A stretch of 64,000 nucleotides of DNA from contig DASXYG010000114.1 in the NCBI GenBank assembly GCA_036502625.1, forward strand, positions 1 through 64,000, in the 5' to 3' direction. Positions 16,327 to 26,553 of this stretch are shown here, piece by piece. Position 1 is the first letter of the stretch, and each line of letters opens with the position of its first letter. The notes below the pieces were generated by a model that did not search any database, was not told the DNA's origin, and worked only from the letters and a program-made list of their open reading frames with translations. A program made the position numbers and the translations under genes. This DNA is from DASXYG01 sp036502625. GTDB lineage: Bacteria > Actinomycetota > Actinomycetes > Streptosporangiales > Streptosporangiaceae.

Positions 16327-16941
16327 GTGACGACCGATCCCGCGGCCCGCCGTAGTGGCCGCCGCCGCGACCCCGCCGCCGACACCGCCATCGTCGAGGC
16401 GGTCCTCGACCTGGTCGCCGGCGGCGCCACGCTCGGCGGGCTGTCCCTGGTGGCCATCGCCGGGAAGGCCGGGGTGTCGCGCAACAGCGTCTACCGCCGC
16501 TGGGCCACCAAGGACGACCTCTACCTGGACGTACTCGCCGCGATCAACGAGCGGCCGCGGGAACCCGCGGGCGACGACGTACGCGACGACCTGGTCGCGC
16601 TCCTGCGCTCACTCGCCGAGCGGGTCGCCGACCACCGCGCGAGCGCCATGCTGCGCACCCTCAACGCCGAGGCCGGCGCCTTCCCCCGGCTGCACCGCCG
16701 CTACTTCACCGAGATCGTCGCCCCGCGCCGCGAAGCCATGAACCAGGTGCTGCGGCGCGGCGTGGAGCGCGGCGAGATCCGCGCCGACGCCGACCCCGAC
16801 CTGGTGTCCGACCTGCTCGTATCGCCGTTGCTCGCCCGCATGGCGTCCGGCGAGACCGCCGGGCTCGACCCCGCCACGGTCAGTGAGCGGATCGTCGCGC
16901 TCGTGCTGTCCGGCGCGGGCGCTAGCCGGCCGTCGGCATGA
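16327..16941 (+). CDS. TetR-family transcriptional regulator
   Basis: 204 residues. The N-terminal helix-turn-helix is clear: AIVEAVLDLVAGGATLGGLSLVAIAGKAGVSRNSVYRRWATKDDLYLDVL. The C-terminal helical ligand-binding domain resembles TetR_C_16/33 types (LRTLNAEAGAFPRLHRRYF). It probably represses itself and the divergent FAD monooxygenase by binding the palindromes between them. Starts at GTG, perhaps leaderless. Its 3' end overlaps the convergent SpoIIM-like gene by 20 bp. Confidence 0.9.
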   Translation: MTTDPAARRSGRRRDPAADTAIVEAVLDLVAGGATLGGLSLVAIAGKAGVSRNSVYRRWATKDDLYLDVLAAINERPREPAGDDVRDDLVALLRSLAERVADHRASAMLRTLNAEAGAFPRLHRRYFTEIVAPRREAMNQVLRRGVERGEIRADADPDLVSDLLVSPLLARMASGETAGLDPATVSERIVALVLSGAGASRPSA

Positions 16942-17917
16942 GGTCGGGGCGTACGCCCTGGTCGCCGGTTTCGCCCGCGCGTACGGCACGGCGGCCGAGG
17001 ACCAGCGCGTACGTCACGAACGCCGCCCAGGCGACCGCCCCGATGCCGATGCGCGCCCAGGTGGGCAGCGACGACGGGGTCACGAACGCCTCGATCACCC
17101 CGGAGACGCCGAGGACGAGGACCAGGCCGAGGGCGACGCCGATGGCCGCGCGCCCTTCCTGGGCGAGCGCCTCGGCGCGGCGGCGCGGGCCGGGATCGAT
17201 GATCGTCCAGCCGAGCCGCAGGCCCACGCCGCCGGCCAGGAACACCGCGGTCAGCTCGAGGAGGCCGTGCGGGAGGATGAGCGCGAAGAACTCGCCGCCC
17301 TTGCCGTACGCGAACATCAGCCCGCCGGACAACCCGATGTTCACGGCGTTCTGGAACAGCACGTAGAGCGTCGGCACACCGAGGAGGACGCCGAAGACCA
17401 GCGCGATCGCCGACACCATGACGTTGTTCGTCCACACGTTCGCGGCGAAGGAGCCGGCGAAGTACTCCGAGTAGTAGCCGGCGAAGTCGTGGTCGACGAG
17501 CTGCCGCACACGGGAGGCGGGCACGAGCTGCGCCTGGACGTCGGGCGACCGCGCCAGCCACACCCCGAGCGCCACGGCCACCAGTACCGAGCCGGCCGCC
17601 GCGCCGAGCCACCACCACCGCGAACGGTAGACGACCGCGGGGAACGACACCGTCAGGAACCGCGCCACCTCGCGCCACGCGGGCACGTGCGCGCCCGTGA
17701 CGGCCGCCCGCGCCCGCGCGACCAGCGACGACAGCCGCGACACCAGGGCGGGGTCGGGCGAGGACGAGCGGAGCATCGACAGTTGCGTGGCGACCCGCTG
17801 GTAGAGGTCGACCAGGTCGTCCACCTCGGCACCGTCGAGCCGCCTGGACCGTCGTACGAGCCGGTCCAGCCGCTCCCATTCCTCGGAGTGCGCCGCCACG
17901 AACGCGTCGATGTCCAC
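16922..17917 (-). CDS. SpoIIM-like (DUF95) membrane protein
   Basis: 331 residues. A soluble helical N-terminus (DIDAFVAAHSEEWERLDRLVRR, LVDLYQRVATQLSMLR) leads into about five or six membrane segments, including WWLGAAAGSVLVAVALGVWLA and VSAIALVFGVLLGVPTLYVLF, with the conserved YGKGGEFFALILPHGLLELTAVFLAGG. This is the stage II sporulation protein M family. In actinobacteria it usually neighbours RDD, MoxR and DUF58 genes, as here. Function inferred only from context. Confidence 0.9.
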   Translation of the reverse strand: MDIDAFVAAHSEEWERLDRLVRRSRRLDGAEVDDLVDLYQRVATQLSMLRSSSPDPALVSRLSSLVARARAAVTGAHVPAWREVARFLTVSFPAVVYRSRWWWLGAAAGSVLVAVALGVWLARSPDVQAQLVPASRVRQLVDHDFAGYYSEYFAGSFAANVWTNNVMVSAIALVFGVLLGVPTLYVLFQNAVNIGLSGGLMFAYGKGGEFFALILPHGLLELTAVFLAGGVGLRLGWTIIDPGPRRRAEALAQEGRAAIGVALGLVLVLGVSGVIEAFVTPSSLPTWARIGIGAVAWAAFVTYALVLGRRAVRAGETGDQGVRPDLMPTAG

Positions 17918-18030
17918 GCGGCGAGGTTAGCGGGTTTTCCACAACCTGGATCGGGGGGTGGGGGCGGGCGCCGCGGGTGCGGTTGACTGTGATCCCGGGG
18001 TTCCGGGCCGGCAGATGCGGGAGGTTCGCG

Positions 18031-18885
18031 GTGGCAGGTGTGGTGACGGGCGAGGCCGTCGTCCTCGACGTACGGGTGGCCCGGCTGGCGAGCCGCGTGC
18101 TCGCCCGGTTCATCGACCTCGTCATCCAGATCGTGCTGCTCGCCCTGGTGACCCTCCTCGCGTTCCTCCTGTCCGAGACGCTCGACGCGGCGCTCATCCG
18201 GGCGATCGTCGTCGTCTGCGTCGGCGGCGTCATCGTGGGCTACCCCGTGGTGTGGGAGACGCTGACCCGCGGCCGCAGCCCCGGCAAGATGGCCCTGGGC
18301 CTGCGAGTGGTCTCCTCCGACTGGAGTCCCGTCCGGTTCCGCCAGTCGCTGTTCCGCGCCCTGGCCGAGGTCGTCGAGGTGTGGATGCTGTCCGGCGTCC
18401 CCGCCGTGGTCGTGTCCCTGCTGACGGAGAACGCCCAGCGCCTCGGCGACATCTTCGCCGGCACGTTCGTCATCCAGGAACGCATGCCCCGCCGCACGGC
18501 CCCGCCCGCCGAAATGCCCCCCCACCTGGCCGCCTGGGCCCACACCCTCGACCTCTCCCGCCTCCCAGACGAGATCGCCCTAACGGCCCGCAGCTACCTC
18601 TCCCGCCGCACCGAACTAGACCCGCTAGCCGCCGAAGAAATGGGCCACCGAGTAGCCAATGCCATAGCCGCGCACATAACCCCACCACCCCCACCCGCCA
18701 CAGACACAACGGCCTACCTCTCAGCAGTCCTAGCCGAACGCCGCACCCGAGCCACCCCACCACCCACCACCCCCACCACGACCACCCCCAGCCCCACACC
18801 ACCCACGCACCCGTCCCCCACACCACCCCCAGGCAACGCCCAACCACCCGCCGAAGCCGACCCCGGCTTCACGCCCCCCTCCTAA
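18031..18885 (+). CDS. RDD-family membrane protein with low-complexity tail
   Basis: 284 residues from GTG 18031, with GGGAGG 6 nt upstream; other GTG starts lie at 18040 and 18043. The RDD domain (about 15-150) contains ARLASRVLARFIDLVIQ, membrane segments, and TRGRSPGKMALGLRVV, then a soluble part. The last ~60 residues are Pro/Thr-rich (PPPTTPTTTTPSPTPPTHPS). From about 18540 codon use shifts from G/C-ending to CCA, CTA, ATA and GCA and the coding strand becomes G-poor, continuing into the repeat block downstream. Divergent from the SpoIIM-like gene. Confidence 0.85.
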   Translation: MAGVVTGEAVVLDVRVARLASRVLARFIDLVIQIVLLALVTLLAFLLSETLDAALIRAIVVVCVGGVIVGYPVVWETLTRGRSPGKMALGLRVVSSDWSPVRFRQSLFRALAEVVEVWMLSGVPAVVVSLLTENAQRLGDIFAGTFVIQERMPRRTAPPAEMPPHLAAWAHTLDLSRLPDEIALTARSYLSRRTELDPLAAEEMGHRVANAIAAHITPPPPPATDTTAYLSAVLAERRTRATPPPTTPTTTTPSPTPPTHPSPTPPPGNAQPPAEADPGFTPPS

Positions 18886-19597
18886 GGTCGCGAGCCACGA
18901 CACCCACCCTGAACCAGGCCCCCGGACACAGCCCGCCACAGATCCCCGCCCCCACTCGCTCGCATCCTCAACACCGCCCCCCAGGCCGCCGCCCACTCCC
19001 GGCCCGGACCCAGGCACCCCCAGCACCGGGGGACGAGCGCACGCAGCAGCACAGCCCACGCCACGCTCCCCAGACCTCCCGCGCGACACCTCCACGCCCC
19101 CAACGCCGCACCCCAGCCCGAGCCCGAGCCCCGCCCCGAGCCCCGCCCTGGGCCTTGCACCATTCCCCAGCACTTCCCCGGCCCCCAGCCCCGGACGCAG
19201 CCCAGCCCGGGCGCAGCCCAGCCCGGCGCCCGACCCGAGCGCAGCCCAGCCCAGCGCCCGACCCGAGCGCGGCCCGAGCGCGGCCCCAGCCCGGACCGGG
19301 TACGGCCCCAGCGCTCCTCCCCGCCCCAGGCGTAGCCCGGGCCCAGGCCTGGCCCACCCCCTGGGCACGGCCCCGAGTCCCGCCCTGAGCCTTGCCCCCA
19401 ACCCTGCCCCGGCCCCCAGCCTTGCCAAGCCCTGAGCGCAGCCCAGGCCGGGCCAAGTGCAGCGCAGCCTTCGCCTCCCCACCCCGGGCTGGCCACGCCT
19501 GGGACGGCGACATGCGGGCCGTGGCCTTAGGCCCCGAGGCCTGGGCGAAGGCGCGTGCAGCGCGAGAGCAGGGGGCTGCGGCGGTTGCGTCCCGCCT

Positions 19598-19719
19598 GAG
19601 CCGCCCTGGACCCGGCCAGGTAGAGGCGAAGCCCCGCGGCCCAACCCCAAGAACGCGCACGGAAGATCGCGGGAGGTCCGCGCGCGCAGCGCGGCCTTTG
19701 CGGAGCGGGCCCCGCCCCC
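19598..19719 (+). repeat. Conserved repeat core, copy 1
   Basis: Runs from GAGCCGCC to GGGCCCCGCCCCC and includes GGAAGATCGCGGGAGG (19661) and GCGCGCGCAGCGCGGCCTTT. The least conserved copy in the middle: GTCCGCGCGCGC replaces the palindrome of copies 3 and 4. Confidence 0.8.
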
Positions 19720-19993
19720 AACCCCCAGCCTCACCCCTAGCCCCGAGCCCTGCCCAGACCCGGCCCCGAGCCTGGCCCCCAGACCCAGGCTCAGGCACAG
19801 CCCCCAGGCCCGACCCGCCCCAGCCCCGCCCAACCCCCGAGCACAGCCCAGGCCGGGCCAGGTGCAGCGCAGTCCTCCCCTCCCCGCCTGAGCCCGCGGC
19901 TGGGAGGCGGAGGGCTGCGGCCCAGGCCCCGGGGCCCGGGCGGAGGCACGGGCGGAGCGCGAGCAGCGCGGGTACGGACGGAGACTCGCGCCG

Positions 19994-20115
19994 GAGCCGC
20001 CCCGGACCAGGCCAGGTAGAGGCGCAGCCCCGCGCCCCAACCCCGAGAACGCCCACGGAAGATCGCGGGGGTCTGCGCGCGCAGCGCGGCCTTTGCGGGG
20101 CACGGGCCCCGCCCC
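19994..20115 (+). repeat. Conserved repeat core, copy 2
   Basis: Starts 396 bp after copy 1. Contains GGAAGATCGCGGGG (20057), the palindrome CTGCGCGCGCAG, and GCGGCCTTTGCGGGG. Confidence 0.8.
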
Positions 20116-20381
20116 ATCCCAAGCCACACCCCTAGCCCCGAGCCCTGCCCAGCCCCAGCCCCGAGCCCGGCCCCCAGACCCAGGCTCAGGCGCAGCCCCC
20201 AGACCCGACCCGCCTCAGCCCCGCCCAACCCCCGAGCGCAGCCCGGGCCAGGTGCAGCGCAGTCCTCCCCTCCCCGCCCGAGCCCAGGGCTGGGAGGCGG
20301 AGGGCTGCGGCCTTGGCCCCGGGCCTGGGCGGAGGCGTGTGCGGAGCGCGAGCGGGCGGCTGCGCCGGTTGCGTCCCGCCT

Positions 20382-20505
20382 GATCCGCCCCGGACCAGAC
20401 CGGGCAGAGGCGAAGCCCCGCGGCCCAACCCCGAGAACGCGCACGGAAGATCGCGGGAGGACTGCGCGCGCAGCGCGGCCTTTGCGGGACGCGGGCCCCG
20501 CCCCC
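20382..20505 (+). repeat. Conserved repeat core, copy 3
   Basis: Starts 388 bp after copy 2. Contains GGAAGATCGCGGGAGG (20445), CTGCGCGCGCAG and GCGGCCTTTGCGGGACGC. Confidence 0.8.
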
Positions 20506-20665
20506 AACCCCCAGAGCCACACCCCAACCCCGAGCGCAGCCCAGCCCCCCGCCCCAGGCCCAGGCTTGGGGCGGGCCCGAGGCGGGCGGAGGCGAGGCCG
20601 TGGCCTGGGCCTGTGCGAAGCGCGGGCAGAGCGCGGGCGGGGGCTGCGGCGGTTGCCTCCGGCCG

Positions 20666-20780
20666 GAGCCGCCCCGGACCAGGCCAGACAGAGGCGAAGC
20701 CCCGCGCCCCAACCCCGAGAACGCCCACGGAAGATCGCGGGAGGACTGCGCGCGCAGCGCGGCCTTTGCGGGACACCGGG
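20666..20780 (+). repeat. Conserved repeat core, copy 4
   Basis: Starts 284 bp after copy 3, so the intervening part of the unit is about 100 bp shorter. Contains GGAAGATCGCGGGAGG (20729) and CTGCGCGCGCAG, and ends 51 bp before the SAH hydrolase stop. Confidence 0.8.
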
Positions 20781-20831
20781 AACCACCCCAACCCCGAGCC
20801 TGCCCAGCTCCCAGCCCCTGGTCCCCCGGGC

Positions 20832-22103
20832 CTACGCGGTGCCCGACCGCCAGGAGCTCAGGTACGCCTCCTGGCCGGCGGTCAGGTGGTCGATCGCGAC
20901 GTCCATGGACGCCAGCTTGAGTCGCGCGACCTCGGTGTCGAGGTCGTCCGGCACGTCGTACACTCCCGGCTCAAGCGGCGCGGACGCGGCCAGCCACGCG
21001 GCGGTCAGCGCCTGTGCGGCGAACGACATGTCCATGACCGCGGCCGGGTGGCCCTCGGCGGCGCCCAGGTTGACCAGGCGGCCCTCGGCCAGCAGCACCA
21101 GGCGGCGGCCGTCGGGCAGGACGTACTCGTCGGCCTGCGGACGCACCTCCACGTGCACCTCGGCCGCGGCGTCGGCCAGCGCCCGGATGTCGATCTCGAC
21201 GTCGAAGTGGCCGGAGTTCGCGAGGATCGCGCCGTCCTTCATGTCCGCGAAGTGCTCGGCGCCGACGACGTCGCGGTTCCCCGTCGCGGTGATGAAGACG
21301 TCGCCGACGCGCGCGGCCACCGCCATGGGCAGCACCTGGAACCCCTGGAGGGTGGCGTCGAGCGCCTTCACCGGGTCGATCTCGGTGACGACGACGTGCG
21401 CGCCCATGCCGCGCGCACGCTCGGCGAGGCCCTTGCCGCAGTAGCCGTAGCCCGCGACCACGATCGTCTTTCCGGCGAGCAGGGTGTTCGTGGCGCGGAT
21501 GATGCCGTCGAGCGTCGACTGCCCGGTGCCGTACCGGTTGTCGAACATGTGCTTCGTGGACGTGTCGTTGACCGCGACCATCGGGAACAGCAGCGCGCCC
21601 TCGCGGGACATCTGGTGCAGCCGGATGATCCCGGTGGTCGTCCCCTCGCATCCGCCGAGCACGCCGGAAACGAGCTCGCGGCGTTCGGAATGAAGCGTGT
21701 TGACGAGGTCGCCGCCGTCGTCGAACACCAAATGCGGGGCGATGTCGAGGGCGGCGTGAATATGCCGGTAATAGGCGTCGCGGTCCATTCCGGCGCGCGC
21801 GTGCACCTCGATTCCGTACGCGCCGAGCAGCGCCGCGGCCGTGTCGTCCTGGGTGGACAGCGGGTTGGACGCGGCCAGCGCGACCTGCGCGCCCCCGGCC
21901 GCGAGCGCGCGTACGAGCCCGGCCGTCTCCGCGGTGACGTGCAGGCTCGCGGCCATGCGCAAGCCGTCGAACGGGCGCATCTCGGCGAACCGCTCCCGGA
22001 TCGCGCGCAGCACCGGCATCGCGCGGTCCGCCCATTCGACGCGCCGCACACCCGCGTCGGCGAGCCCCGGATCGGCGATGTCCCCGGCGATTTCCTCAGC
22101 CAT
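20832..22103 (-). CDS. S-adenosylhomocysteine hydrolase, short subtype
   Basis: 423 residues from ATG 22103. It hydrolyses SAH to adenosine and homocysteine. Seen: SNPLSTQDDTAAAL, VFDDGGDLVNTLH, EGTTTGIIRL, NDTSTKHMFDNRYGTGQS and the NAD-binding loop VVAGYGYCGKGLAERARG. It lacks the ~40-residue insertion and the terminal K-x2-HYRY of the long subtype and ends YLSSWRSGTA, as in archaeal and Thermotoga enzymes. It lies 92 bp downstream of a long-subtype gene in the same direction. Whether it prefers SAH or another thionucleoside cannot be read here. Confidence 0.88.
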   Translation of the reverse strand: MAEEIAGDIADPGLADAGVRRVEWADRAMPVLRAIRERFAEMRPFDGLRMAASLHVTAETAGLVRALAAGGAQVALAASNPLSTQDDTAAALLGAYGIEVHARAGMDRDAYYRHIHAALDIAPHLVFDDGGDLVNTLHSERRELVSGVLGGCEGTTTGIIRLHQMSREGALLFPMVAVNDTSTKHMFDNRYGTGQSTLDGIIRATNTLLAGKTIVVAGYGYCGKGLAERARGMGAHVVVTEIDPVKALDATLQGFQVLPMAVAARVGDVFITATGNRDVVGAEHFADMKDGAILANSGHFDVEIDIRALADAAAEVHVEVRPQADEYVLPDGRRLVLLAEGRLVNLGAAEGHPAAVMDMSFAAQALTAAWLAASAPLEPGVYDVPDDLDTEVARLKLASMDVAIDHLTAGQEAYLSSWRSGTA

Positions 22104-22195
22104 TTCCCATTCCCACCCGAAATCCGCCCGGCCGAAATCGTGGCGCGCGGATCCCGTACGGAACCCGCGCGCCACGAATCGCCGATCAGACCGAA

Positions 22196-23641
<1,446 letters not shown>

Positions 23642-23751
23642 CTCTGCGTACTCCTCGCGTCGTTGGACAACGTCCGGGAGTCTAGGCGTGGCCGAACCGT
23701 GATCGCACGCCCGAAGGCCGGTTCTTGACACGAAGATGTAAGAATCGCTCT

Positions 23752-24153
23752 ATGCGGATCACGGAGGCGGCGCGGCGGCTCGGGCTGTCGCCGCGCATGC
23801 TGCGCTACCGGGAGGCCCTGGGCCTGCTGCCGCCGGCCCGCCGCGCCGCCGGTGCGCGGCCCGCGGGCGGTGCGGCCGCGGCCCCGGCCCATCGGCGGTA
23901 CGGCGAGGAGGAGCTGCGCGCCGTCGCGCTCGCCCTCGAACTCGAGCAGCGCTACGGCGTGGGCCCCACCGAGCTGGCGTTCGGCCTGCGCGTGCTCGCC
24001 GAGCCCGGCGTGGCCGCGCGCCTGCGCGAGCTGGGCGAACGCACGGGCCGGCTGAAGCCGCCGTCCACCCGCGCGCTGGACTTCGAGAAGGAGCGGGCGC
24101 TGCGCTGGCTCGGCACACCGGTCGCGCCGCCGCGCCCCCGCCGCCGTACGTGA
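23752..24153 (+). CDS. MerR-family regulator
   Basis: 133 residues from ATG 23752. The N-terminal winged helix begins MRITEAARRLGLSPRMLRYREALGLLPPARR; an alanine/glycine-rich linker follows, then RRYGEEELRAVALALELEQRYGVGPTELAFGLRVL. No cysteine metal-binding signature. TTGACA at 23725-23730 could be part of a promoter, but no well-spaced -10 is evident. It is divergent from ahcY and may regulate it; the ligand is unknown. Confidence 0.8.
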   Translation: MRITEAARRLGLSPRMLRYREALGLLPPARRAAGARPAGGAAAAPAHRRYGEEELRAVALALELEQRYGVGPTELAFGLRVLAEPGVAARLRELGERTGRLKPPSTRALDFEKERALRWLGTPVAPPRPRRRT

Positions 24154-24175
24154 CCGGTGGCGTACGGGATCCGGC

Positions 24176-24616
24176 TCACGGCCCCTGGTACTTCAGGCCC
24201 ATCGCGGCGTGCGTGGCCGGGCCGGCGATGCCGTCGACGTGCAGGTGGTGGCGGCGCTGGAACCGTTCGACGGCCGCGGTGGTCGCCGGGCCGTAGATGC
24301 CGTCCGCGGTGATGCCCCCGGCCTCCACCTGCACGACCCGGACGTGCGCGAGCAGCTTGTGGTACGTCTGCGAGGTCAGCCGCCCGGTGACCCGCATCTG
24401 CCAGTTGAACTGGTACTCCTTGATGGCCTCGCGGGTGCGCGGCCCGAGGATGCCGTCGACCGCGCCCGCGCCGTACGCGAGGCCGTCCAGGTCCATCTGC
24501 GTGATCCGCACGGTGCGCGCGGACACCGCGGCCGCCGCGGCGGCATGCTCCTCGGTGTCCTCGGCCTCGAACTCCAGGTCCGGGTCCGGGTCGGCGCCGG
24601 TGGTCTCGTCGCTCAT
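24176..24616 (-). CDS. Protein with two peptidoglycan-binding-like domains
   Basis: 146 residues. An acidic N-terminus (ADPDPDLEFEAEDTEEH) without a signal peptide precedes two PG_binding_1-type repeats, each with the hallmark DGILGPRTREAIKEYQ (about 54-69) and DGIYGPATTAAVERFQ (about 103-118). Such domains normally bind cell-wall peptidoglycan, but export is not evident here. It lies downstream of the Ser/Thr kinase in the same direction across a 107-bp gap. No catalytic domain. Confidence 0.8.
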   Translation of the reverse strand: MSDETTGADPDPDLEFEAEDTEEHAAAAAAVSARTVRITQMDLDGLAYGAGAVDGILGPRTREAIKEYQFNWQMRVTGRLTSQTYHKLLAHVRVVQVEAGGITADGIYGPATTAAVERFQRRHHLHVDGIAGPATHAAMGLKYQGP

Positions 24617-24723
24617 CTTCGACTCCGTTGCTCAGATGGTGCGGGGTGCACGACGTCGAGATATACCGGGCACGCCTTGCGTACGGGCCGAGAGGTCAGT
24701 TGCGGCCAGTCCACATGCGGCCA

Positions 24724-26418
24724 TCAGCGGTCGCGGCGCAGCCTGCCGCGCTGCGCGACGGCGCCGGACGCGGTGAGCTGCCGGTACGCGAGGTTCCGCC
24801 CGCCGCCGGTCAGCACCAGCGCGTCGGGCGACGCCGTGCACACGCCACGCCGCGTGCGCACGAGCACCAGCCGCCGGGCCCCGGCCTCCCATACGGACAG
24901 CGACCCGGTGCAGCCGTAGCCGGGCGACCGCCACGTGCCGGGCCGGGCGCCGGCGGTGAGCGCGATGTCGACGCGCAGCCCGGCGGGCGCGATCCGGCCC
25001 CGCCACCGCCCGGCGAACGCCCGCGGCACGGCCCCGTCCGCCCGCGTCAGCCGGGCCGTAGCCGTACCGCCGCCCCGCGGCCGCGCGGTCAACGCCAGCC
25101 CCCCGCCCTGCCGCCCCGACAACCGCACGCCCCCGGTCCACGGACAGGTATGCGACGCGGCTCCGGCGAACGCGACACCGCCGCCCGCCCCGGACCCCGG
25201 CGTGCTGTGCGCGGCGGTGCGGCGCAGGGACATGCGGCAGGGGGACGTGGGGGACGCGACCCGCGCGGTGCGGCCGTCGGCCGCGACGTCGACGGCGAGC
25301 AGGCGCGTCGTCGCGCCGGATCCGGCGAGCGTGCCGTGCCAGCGTCCGGCGAGCGCGGCCGCGCCACCGGGATCGGTCGCGGCGGGGCGCGGGCCCGTAC
25401 GGCCGCCGCCGTCGCCGCCGGAGACCAGCGCGTACGCCGCCCCGGCCACGACCGCGACGACCGCCGCGGACGCGCCCGCGAGCAGCCCCACCCGCCGCCG
25501 GTTGCGGCCGCGCGGGTTCGCGGCGGCCCGCGCGCCCTCGCCGAGCACCGACGGCGGCACCGCCAGCGGCCCCTCCGGCGGCCCCGGGTCCGCGGGCGGC
25601 GCGTGGCCGAGCAGCCGCAGCAGCACCTCGCTCGCGGTGGGCCGCCGCCCGGGGTCGCGGGCCAGGCAGGCCGCGACGATGTCGCGCAGCGAGGCGTCCA
25701 CACCGGTGACGTCCGCGTCCTGGCTGATCAGCCGGGCCGCCACCGCCATCGGGGTGTCGTCGCCGTACGGCGGGTGGCCGGTCGCGGCGTACACGATCAC
25801 CTCGGCCCAGGCGAACATGTCCGCCGCCGGGCCCACGACGCCGCCGGTGGCCTGCTCGGGCGCCATGTACGAGGGCGTGCCGATGGTCAGGTACGCGCCG
25901 CCGTCGCCGAGCCCCGCCGCCGCGTCGTCCCACTTCGCGACTCCGAAGTCGATCACCCGGGGCCCGTCCGGGCCGAGCAGCACGTTGTCCGGCTTGAAGT
26001 CGCGGTGCACGATGCCCGCCTGGTGGATGGCGGCCAGCGCGGTCGCCGTGCCGACGGCCAGCCGGTACAGCCGGTCGCGGTGGTACGGGCCGTCGGTGGC
26101 CACGGCGTGGCGCAGGCTGGGGCCCGGTACGTACTCGCTGACGATGTACGGCGCGTCGCCGTCGGTGCGCGCGCCGAGGATGCGGGCCGTGCAGAACGCG
26201 TTGACGCGCCCCGCCGCCTCCGCCTCCTGCGCGAAGCGTTCGCGCAGGCCGGGGTCGCGCGCCCATTCGCCGTGCAGCACCTTGATCGCGGCGAGGCCGC
26301 CGTCGGCGCCGCGCGCGAGGTAGACGACGCCCTGCGCGCCGGAGCCGAGCCGCTCGACGATCTCGTAGCCGCCGAGCGCCCGCGGGTCGCGCGCACCGAG
26401 GGGGGCGGTGTCCGGCAT
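24724..26418 (-). CDS. Membrane Ser/Thr protein kinase with duplicated C-terminal domain
   Basis: 564 residues. Kinase domain at about 18-270: glycine loop LGSGAQGVVYLA, Lys46, catalytic HRDFKPDN (Asp140), DFG 157-159, GTPSYMAPE. One membrane segment, 310-332. The extracytoplasmic part holds two repeats, each opening with AGRW (357 and 469) and carrying two cysteines (394, 425; 503, 527), probably one disulfide per repeat. The repeats match no sensor domain I recognise (not PASTA). Next to a peptidoglycan-binding-like gene. Ligand unknown. Confidence 0.9.
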   Translation of the reverse strand: MPDTAPLGARDPRALGGYEIVERLGSGAQGVVYLARGADGGLAAIKVLHGEWARDPGLRERFAQEAEAAGRVNAFCTARILGARTDGDAPYIVSEYVPGPSLRHAVATDGPYHRDRLYRLAVGTATALAAIHQAGIVHRDFKPDNVLLGPDGPRVIDFGVAKWDDAAAGLGDGGAYLTIGTPSYMAPEQATGGVVGPAADMFAWAEVIVYAATGHPPYGDDTPMAVAARLISQDADVTGVDASLRDIVAACLARDPGRRPTASEVLLRLLGHAPPADPGPPEGPLAVPPSVLGEGARAAANPRGRNRRRVGLLAGASAAVVAVVAGAAYALVSGGDGGGRTGPRPAATDPGGAAALAGRWHGTLAGSGATTRLLAVDVAADGRTARVASPTSPCRMSLRRTAAHSTPGSGAGGGVAFAGAASHTCPWTGGVRLSGRQGGGLALTARPRGGGTATARLTRADGAVPRAFAGRWRGRIAPAGLRVDIALTAGARPGTWRSPGYGCTGSLSVWEAGARRLVLVRTRRGVCTASPDALVLTGGGRNLAYRQLTASGAVAQRGRLRRDR

Positions 26419-26553
26419 GGGCCGCCTCCTCCCGGAATATCCCGCTCCGCGTGGTCGTCCGTCGGACAGCGTAGAACCTCGCCGATCACCGGGCGCACGC
26501 CGTCACCGAACTGGCATCCGCCGGACACGTACGGCGGAACCTCAAGCCCCGGC

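Larger units (their letters stand above)
18886..20831. repeat. Large gene-free block of degenerate ~390-bp repeats
   Basis: About 1.95 kb between the RDD gene and the first SAH hydrolase. The first part (18886-19440) is C/A-rich with short tandem motifs such as CCCGAGCGCAGCCCAGCC. From about 19440 a unit of some 390 bp recurs, each copy running from a GCCGGGCCAGGTGCAGCGCAG-type segment through a G-rich stretch to a conserved ~120-bp core. Several frames on both strands stay open merely through GC bias; none has a recognisable domain or convincing start, so I call no gene here. No terminal inverted repeats or transposase traces are seen. Confidence 0.8.

Noticed and set aside
18730..20127. Long minus-strand frames (up to 465 codons) in the repeat block
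   Set aside because: Several frames on both strands are open at once, products are Gly/Arg/Pro-rich and repeat with the DNA units; no start or domain supports translation.
18886..20831. Insertion sequence or transposon remnant
   Set aside because: No terminal inverted repeats, target duplications or transposase fragments could be seen.
23642..23751. SAH riboswitch upstream of ahcY
   Set aside because: The conserved SAH-aptamer elements could not be found in this 110-bp spacer.
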